Part shown: piece by piece, positions 59,881 through 64,000 of the stretch | Numbering within the stretch: position 1 is the first letter of the stretch | Layout: each line of letters opens with the position of its first letter | NCBI RefSeq assembly: GCF_000090795.2 | Contig: NW_003546247.1 | Location: forward strand, 157,778 to 221,777 | Origin: Amphimedon queenslandica | Taxonomy: Eukaryota > Porifera > Demospongiae > Haplosclerida > Niphatidae | Reading direction: 5' to 3' | Length of the DNA stretch: 64,000 bases | Notes under the pieces: model-generated | Told to the model about the DNA's origin: nothing | Databases searched by the model: none | The model's input: the letters and a program-made list of their open reading frames with translations, nothing else | Program-made: the position numbers and the translations under genes

Positions 59881-60179
59881 GGATCCTATTGAAGATTTAT
59901 CACAAAATTTTATTGTAATTTTAACATACAAACATTTACATCGTAAAGTAGAGCTAGGTAATATTCTTCACTGTCTGAGTCCATTGTAACTTTTATTCAG
60001 TATACTCACTCAAATAAATATGAAATCAGTGAATGCAGCTGTTGTAATTAATAATTTCGGAGCCAATTTGGCCAAATTAGCCAATAATAATAATTAATGT
60101 GTCAAGAATTCATTAATAGGTTTACAATTAATAATAATTAAATAACTGACCAATCAAAACAAGCCATGCCTTAATTGAA
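59881..60179. other. AT-rich spacer
   Basis: AATAATAATTAATG-type simple sequence; possibly the 5' non-coding end of the Helitron. Confidence 0.4.
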
Positions 60180-60235
60180 AATCTATAAGTGAGCAACAAA
60201 GAATTGCAAGATGCAGTTTCAATGCTTTTCGAAGA

Positions 60236-63200
60236 TGGAAACTTCTGTACAAGGAGTAACTAAGAAGAAAGTATTACCCTAGTGGATGCTCGAGTCCAGT
60301 AAACAACAAAATGCACACACTACAACAGCATCGCCATGCAAAAAACAAAAGAGGAGTGACTCATTCTGGGGCGTTAAGCACCGTGTACCACTACAAGATG
60401 TCGGCAATAATAAAAAGAGACATACCGAGTATTATAAAGAAAAGATAAGGGAACAGAGATCAAAAGAATCTATGGTAGAAAAAGGTTAAGACAGATGAGG
60501 GAATTTGCAAGAATGAAGAGATCCATAAAGAATGAATCTCCATCTCAAAGAGAATCTCGCCTAAATAATGAGAGATTACGATCTCAGCAAAGATGTGCCA
60601 ATGAGTCAGAAGCTCAGAGAGTAGCACGTCTTGATGACCAGAGGCAGAGATCACAGCAATGATGTGCCAATGAGTCTGAAGCTCAGAGAAGCACGTCTTG
60701 ATGACCAGAGGCAAAGATCTCAGCAACGATGTGCCAAAGAGTCTGAAGCTCAGAGAAGCACGTCTTGATGACCAGAGGCAGAGATCTCAGCAACAATGTG
60801 CCAATGAGTCTGAAGCTCAGAGAGAACACGTCTGATGACCAGAGGCAGAGATCTCAGCAACGATGTGCCAATGAGTCTGAAGCTCAGAAAGAAGCACATC
60901 TTGATGACCAGAGGCAGAGATCTCAGCAACAATTTCCCAATGAGTTAGAAGCTCAGAGAGAGGCACGTCTCAGTGACCTAAATCAAAGATCACAACAACG
61001 ATGGGCAAATAAATCTGAGTTAGAACAAAAAGTACGTCTTTTAGATCTTCATCAAAGAGATCGTGAAAGTAGACACTCAGAAACTGAAGAGCAAAGAGCT
61101 CAAAGAAATAAAGAATGAGGCAGTATGCTGGAGAATTATCACCTAACCGACATGCCCAGCTCCCTCTCCAGAAAGCATACGTCAGCCACAACTGTCACGA
61201 AAAGACCTCGAAAAATTTCAAAAAGTAATACGACTATCTTTAACCAGTGTATGCTGTACATGTGAACGTCTGTGCTACCGAAAAGGTGTATCATTGGTTG
61301 ATGTGAGTAAAGTGCATGATGTATTACAACAGCATTATCATGCGTGCATTAATGATTCACAATTATCAGCCTTATTGCCTAATGAAGAAGTAAATGGTAC
61401 TGTTCATGTTTGTAGTAGATGTATGGCTTTTATAAAGAAAAAAAATTCCTCCATTTGCTACAATACATAATATGCATGTAGATAAAATCCCGCCTGAATT
61501 ATCCCGTTTGAACACAATGGAACAGAGACTAATTTCAAGAGTGCAAGCCTTTATGAAACTAATAGTATTGCCATTGGGTCAAATAGCAATGGCAGCCCAG
61601 ACCATTAATTTTCCTGCAAATGTGTCTGAAGTGTATTATTCTTTGTCAAGGCCTCTAAATAGTGATGAAGTTGTGTTAGTTAAGCCACCGAAGAGCACAA
61701 ACGCTACAGTCTCCGTTCCACCTGGTGATCAAACAGCCAGTACTAATAGTGGGCCTGAGAGTGCTAGAGCTAGTACCAGTACCAACAGTTCTTATGCTAA
61801 CACTGCACAATCAAGCACATCTACTAGTTCTGAAACCTATTTGTAGTGAGGAAGCCATTGGTTGTTGATGCACTCAGGTGGCCAAGAGATAATAATACTT
61901 CATATAGTGATGTAAATATTGATGAATTTGTTATAGATAGCAATGACTGTTCTGAGAGTAATAATGAACCTGAGCATAGTACTAGCATTGAGCCTCCCCA
62001 ATTTGAATGTTGAGTAGTCAAAACAGATCATACAATACCAAATATAGAAGCCATTGACTTCATTAGAAATGGGTCATATAATAATCAAGTGCATCAGCTT
62101 CCACAAGTAAGCGGCCAGCCAATAAATTTATATGAAGATAATAGCACAGAAGAAATGGCATTTCCATGTCTATTTCCAAATGGAGTCAATGGTCTTCATA
62201 CAGCAAGAGATCCAACAATAACATTTACTGACTATAATCAATCACGTTTACTTAATGCTGATAATCGCTGGTCTAGTAATATTCCATATTTACTATGGTC
62301 AGCAAATTTACTTGAAGAGATGAGATTACGTGATTCCATATCAATTGCAATGCAAATTAGATTGTCATTATCATTGGGTAGCACAGTGCGTATCACTGCT
62401 GGTGAATTATTAAAGGGAGATTTAAGTGAAAACCCTGAGCTTTCAGAGAATTCATATGCATTTATGCAAAATATACGTGGTTCCTCAGCATACTGGAACA
62501 GAGCAACGCTTGATTTGTTTGCCATGTTTAGAATGCTGGGTCCACGTACTTTCTTTATCACTTTAAGTGCAGATAATAAGAATTGTTTTGATTTAATGTG
62601 TGTACTGGCAATATGTGATGGAAAGAATCTTAGTGATGATGAAGTAAAAGAGCTGTCTACTTCAGAACGTAGAAGGTTGCTAAGTAGATACCCAGTGATA
62701 GTAGCACTTATTTCTCTCATCGCTTTCAAGCTTTTATGAATCATATATTAAATGGTGATAGTAAACCTATATGTGAAATGAAAGACTACTTTTGGAGAGT
62801 TGAGTTTCAACAAAGAGGCTCACCTCATATAAATAGTATAGTCTATGGTGGGTAGAAGATGCACTAGATATTAAGACAGTAGAAGGTAGAAGGAAAGCTC
62901 CGGGTTTCATTGATAAATATGTCAGTTGTCACATACCAAAAGATGGTGAAGATAATGATTTAAAAGATTTAGTATTGCGATTACAAAAACAATCATACAC
63001 AAAAGTGTAGAAAAAATGGACGTAATCTCTGCCGCTTTGATTACCGAAAGAGGCCAAGTGATGCAACTCGTCTCAAAAGAAATGCTGATGTTGGAAACAA
63101 AGCCCGTTTCTACATACTGAAACGTGAAGTAGGTACTGAGATGATAAATCCATAGAATCCAGACCTACTAAAAGCATGGAGAGCTAACATAGACATTCAT

Positions 63201-63240
63201 GTTGTAGGAAATGTCTATGGAGCAGCAAAATAGATACTGT
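60236..63240 (+). pseudogene. Helitron Rep protein, N-terminal two thirds
   Basis: From about 60236: a basic start (SPCKKQKRSDSFWGVKHRVP), then a 69-bp repeat region (60580-60990), then a Cys-rich segment CCTCERLCYRKGVSLVDVSK and HVCSRCMAF (about 61255-61430), then PPELSRLNTMEQRLISRVQA (61490-61550), the conserved block before the Rep domain. From 62089: QPINLYEDNSTEEMAFPCLF, ITFTDYNQSRLLNADNRW and MQNIRGSSAYW, RMLGPRTFFITLSADNK, the Helitron-like N domain. The Rep (HUH) motif follows: DYFWRVEFQQRGSPHINSIV (about 62785-62845), with N in place of the second His; NVYGAAK then a stop covers the catalytic tyrosine region (about 63210). Rolling-circle transposition is therefore lost. The helicase part does not follow. 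Confidence 0.85.
60580..60990 (+). repeat. Coding minisatellite, ~69-bp unit
   Basis: Six units of about 67-69 bp encoding RLDDQRQRSQQRCANESEAQ then REA, with diverged flanking units on both sides. Units differ by one to three bases in length, so the frame is lost and regained along the array. It predicts a charged helical, coiled-coil-like repeat in the Helitron protein. Confidence 0.9.
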
Positions 63241-63254
63241 ACTTTATTTTCAGT

Positions 63255-64000
63255 ATTCAGATGCTATTGATGAATTTAAAAAAGCTTTGTCTGATCAGGC
63301 TGTTAATGCTGGTTGCAGCTGTGAGAGGCTTTATTGTCACTGAAGCTAAAAATTTAGATAGCAATGTTTGGAATATCCTATTAGATTACATTAGAGAGAA
63401 TGATCCTACAGCATTAAATAAAGTTATGTATATTTGTAATCATTGTAAACCTATTATTAGAAAAAATGAAGTTCCAGCACGTTGTGTACTCAATGGGCTA
63501 AAGTGTGAGCCACTATCCAAAGAATTGGAAAATTTGGATCCTTTGAGTTGCCAGTTAATACAGAGAGCCAAATGTTTTCAGACAATTGTTAGGCTAGGCA
63601 CACACACCTTAAAAGTGCCTACCTATAATTCCTTGAAGGCACTGAAAGGTGCAATGTTTTATTTACCTCTTCCATTAGAAAAAACCATGAAAACTTTAAA
63701 TGAGATTGGTATAGATTCTAATCATTTGCCTAATCCAGAACTTTATGTTATTATTAATGAACAGCCAACTAAATCAAATAATGTCTGGCGTAGTTAATTT
63801 ATGTAAATAAAATAATAGCAGCACTAAGAAAATTAAAAGAAATAAATTGGCTTTATAGAAACGTAGATGATGATTCCATCGACGAATTGTCAAAAAGTTA
63901 TACAAGTAGTTCGCAATACTACTTGTAAAATGCTTGAAAAAGCAAATGATCAAGATTTAGATGGCCTTTCAGCATATACCATTAGAAATCTTGATAGTAA
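63255..64000 (+). pseudogene. Second Helitron N-terminal module
   Basis: Directly after the first Rep domain an N-terminal-type module begins again: YSDAIDEFKKALSDQAVNAG and CSCERLYCH, then NLDSNVWNILLDYIRENDPT, CNHCKPIIRKNEVPARCVLN, LSKELENLDPLSCQLIQRAK, TLKVPTYNSLKALKGAMFYL and ELYVIINEQPTKSNNVWRS (63340-63797), then IAALRKLKEINWLYRNVDDD (about 63810-63870). These correspond to the Cys-rich plus DUF6570-type region that precedes the Rep domain in Helitrons, here of another subfamily than the module at 61.2 kb. It runs off the window. The region is nearly uninterrupted for 178 codons. Confidence 0.72.

Noticed and set aside
59586-59918. 110-codon plus-strand frame rich in Thr, Ser and Pro
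   Set aside because: Explained by the GC-rich low-complexity tract; no domain and a mixed tail.
60580-60990. Regular repeats that could suggest a CRISPR array
   Set aside because: Units are contiguous, coding and without unique spacers, in a eukaryotic Helitron gene.

Overview
The window looks like AT-rich, gene-poor nuclear DNA from an invertebrate animal, most plausibly a sponge or another early-branching metazoan. That placement is inference, resting on spliceosomal introns of about 60-160 nt, AATAAA-type 3' ends and the mixture of transposon families. There is no operon structure and no rRNA gene. I found no host gene complete enough to name. A 614-base run of N (30571-31184) is an assembly gap inside a hAT transposon.

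Layout. 1-1261: remnant of a YqaJ-type nuclease gene. 2.1-3.0 kb: two copies of a 239-bp TA-flanked MITE in opposite orientation (further copies at 14.5 and 25.2 kb). 4.2-7.5 kb: two hAT fragments and a THAP-like fragment. 8.2-9 kb: foldback repeats. 10.5-12.6 kb: a TTF/DUF4371-type hAT on the minus strand. 13 kb: a BEL/Pao fossil fragment. 13.8-14.3 kb: a duplicated hairpin repeat. 16.6-18.7 kb: a GC-rich TIR element beside a long inverted repeat. 20.6 kb: a nearly exact 110-bp tandem duplication. 22.3-24.9 kb: a BEL/Pao fossil. 25.4-28.5 kb: a Ty3/gypsy fossil with a nested insertion.

30.1-32.3 kb: a nearly full-length BED-type hAT with TIRs, a probable 8-bp target duplication and unusual TTTTAGT arrays. 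32.8-35.5 kb: an HTH plus integrase-core transposon split by a 1.1-kb insertion with its own inverted ends. 35.6-37.1 kb: a minisatellite and a transposon gene with a GEQGAESIHA-type motif. 37.9-39.3 kb: a cluster of four inverted-repeat elements, one an almost perfect 41-bp-arm palindrome. 39.3-41.7 kb: a P-element transposase with introns. 42-44.9 kb: a zinc-finger/EENALR-type transposon on the minus strand with a Pif1-type (Helitron) helicase on the plus strand between its two parts. 46.3-47.2 kb: a Crypton-type tyrosine recombinase. 47.7-48.0 kb: a TIR element with tRNA-like promoter boxes. 48.8-49.6 kb: another TTF-hAT. 49.8-51.9 kb: a SWIM-like/YqaJ/PHD gene with a polyadenylation signal. 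52.0-52.3 kb: a DDE_4 transposase. 52.9-55.2 kb: an unnamed transposon-like gene on the minus strand. 55.2-58.7 kb: a Ty3/gypsy fossil. 59.4-59.9 kb: an isolated GC-rich Arg/Gly-rich tract. 60.2-64.0 kb: two Helitron N-terminal modules in a row, the first with a 69-bp repeat inside its coding region.

The recognisable genes are self-mobility genes that do not work together as a pathway. The window is best read as nested mobile-element strata. The most notable items are the YqaJ-PHD family present twice, the duplicated Helitron heads, the direct-orientation hAT arrays, the split integrase-core element with its insert, and several short inverted-repeat families without a visible autonomous partner.
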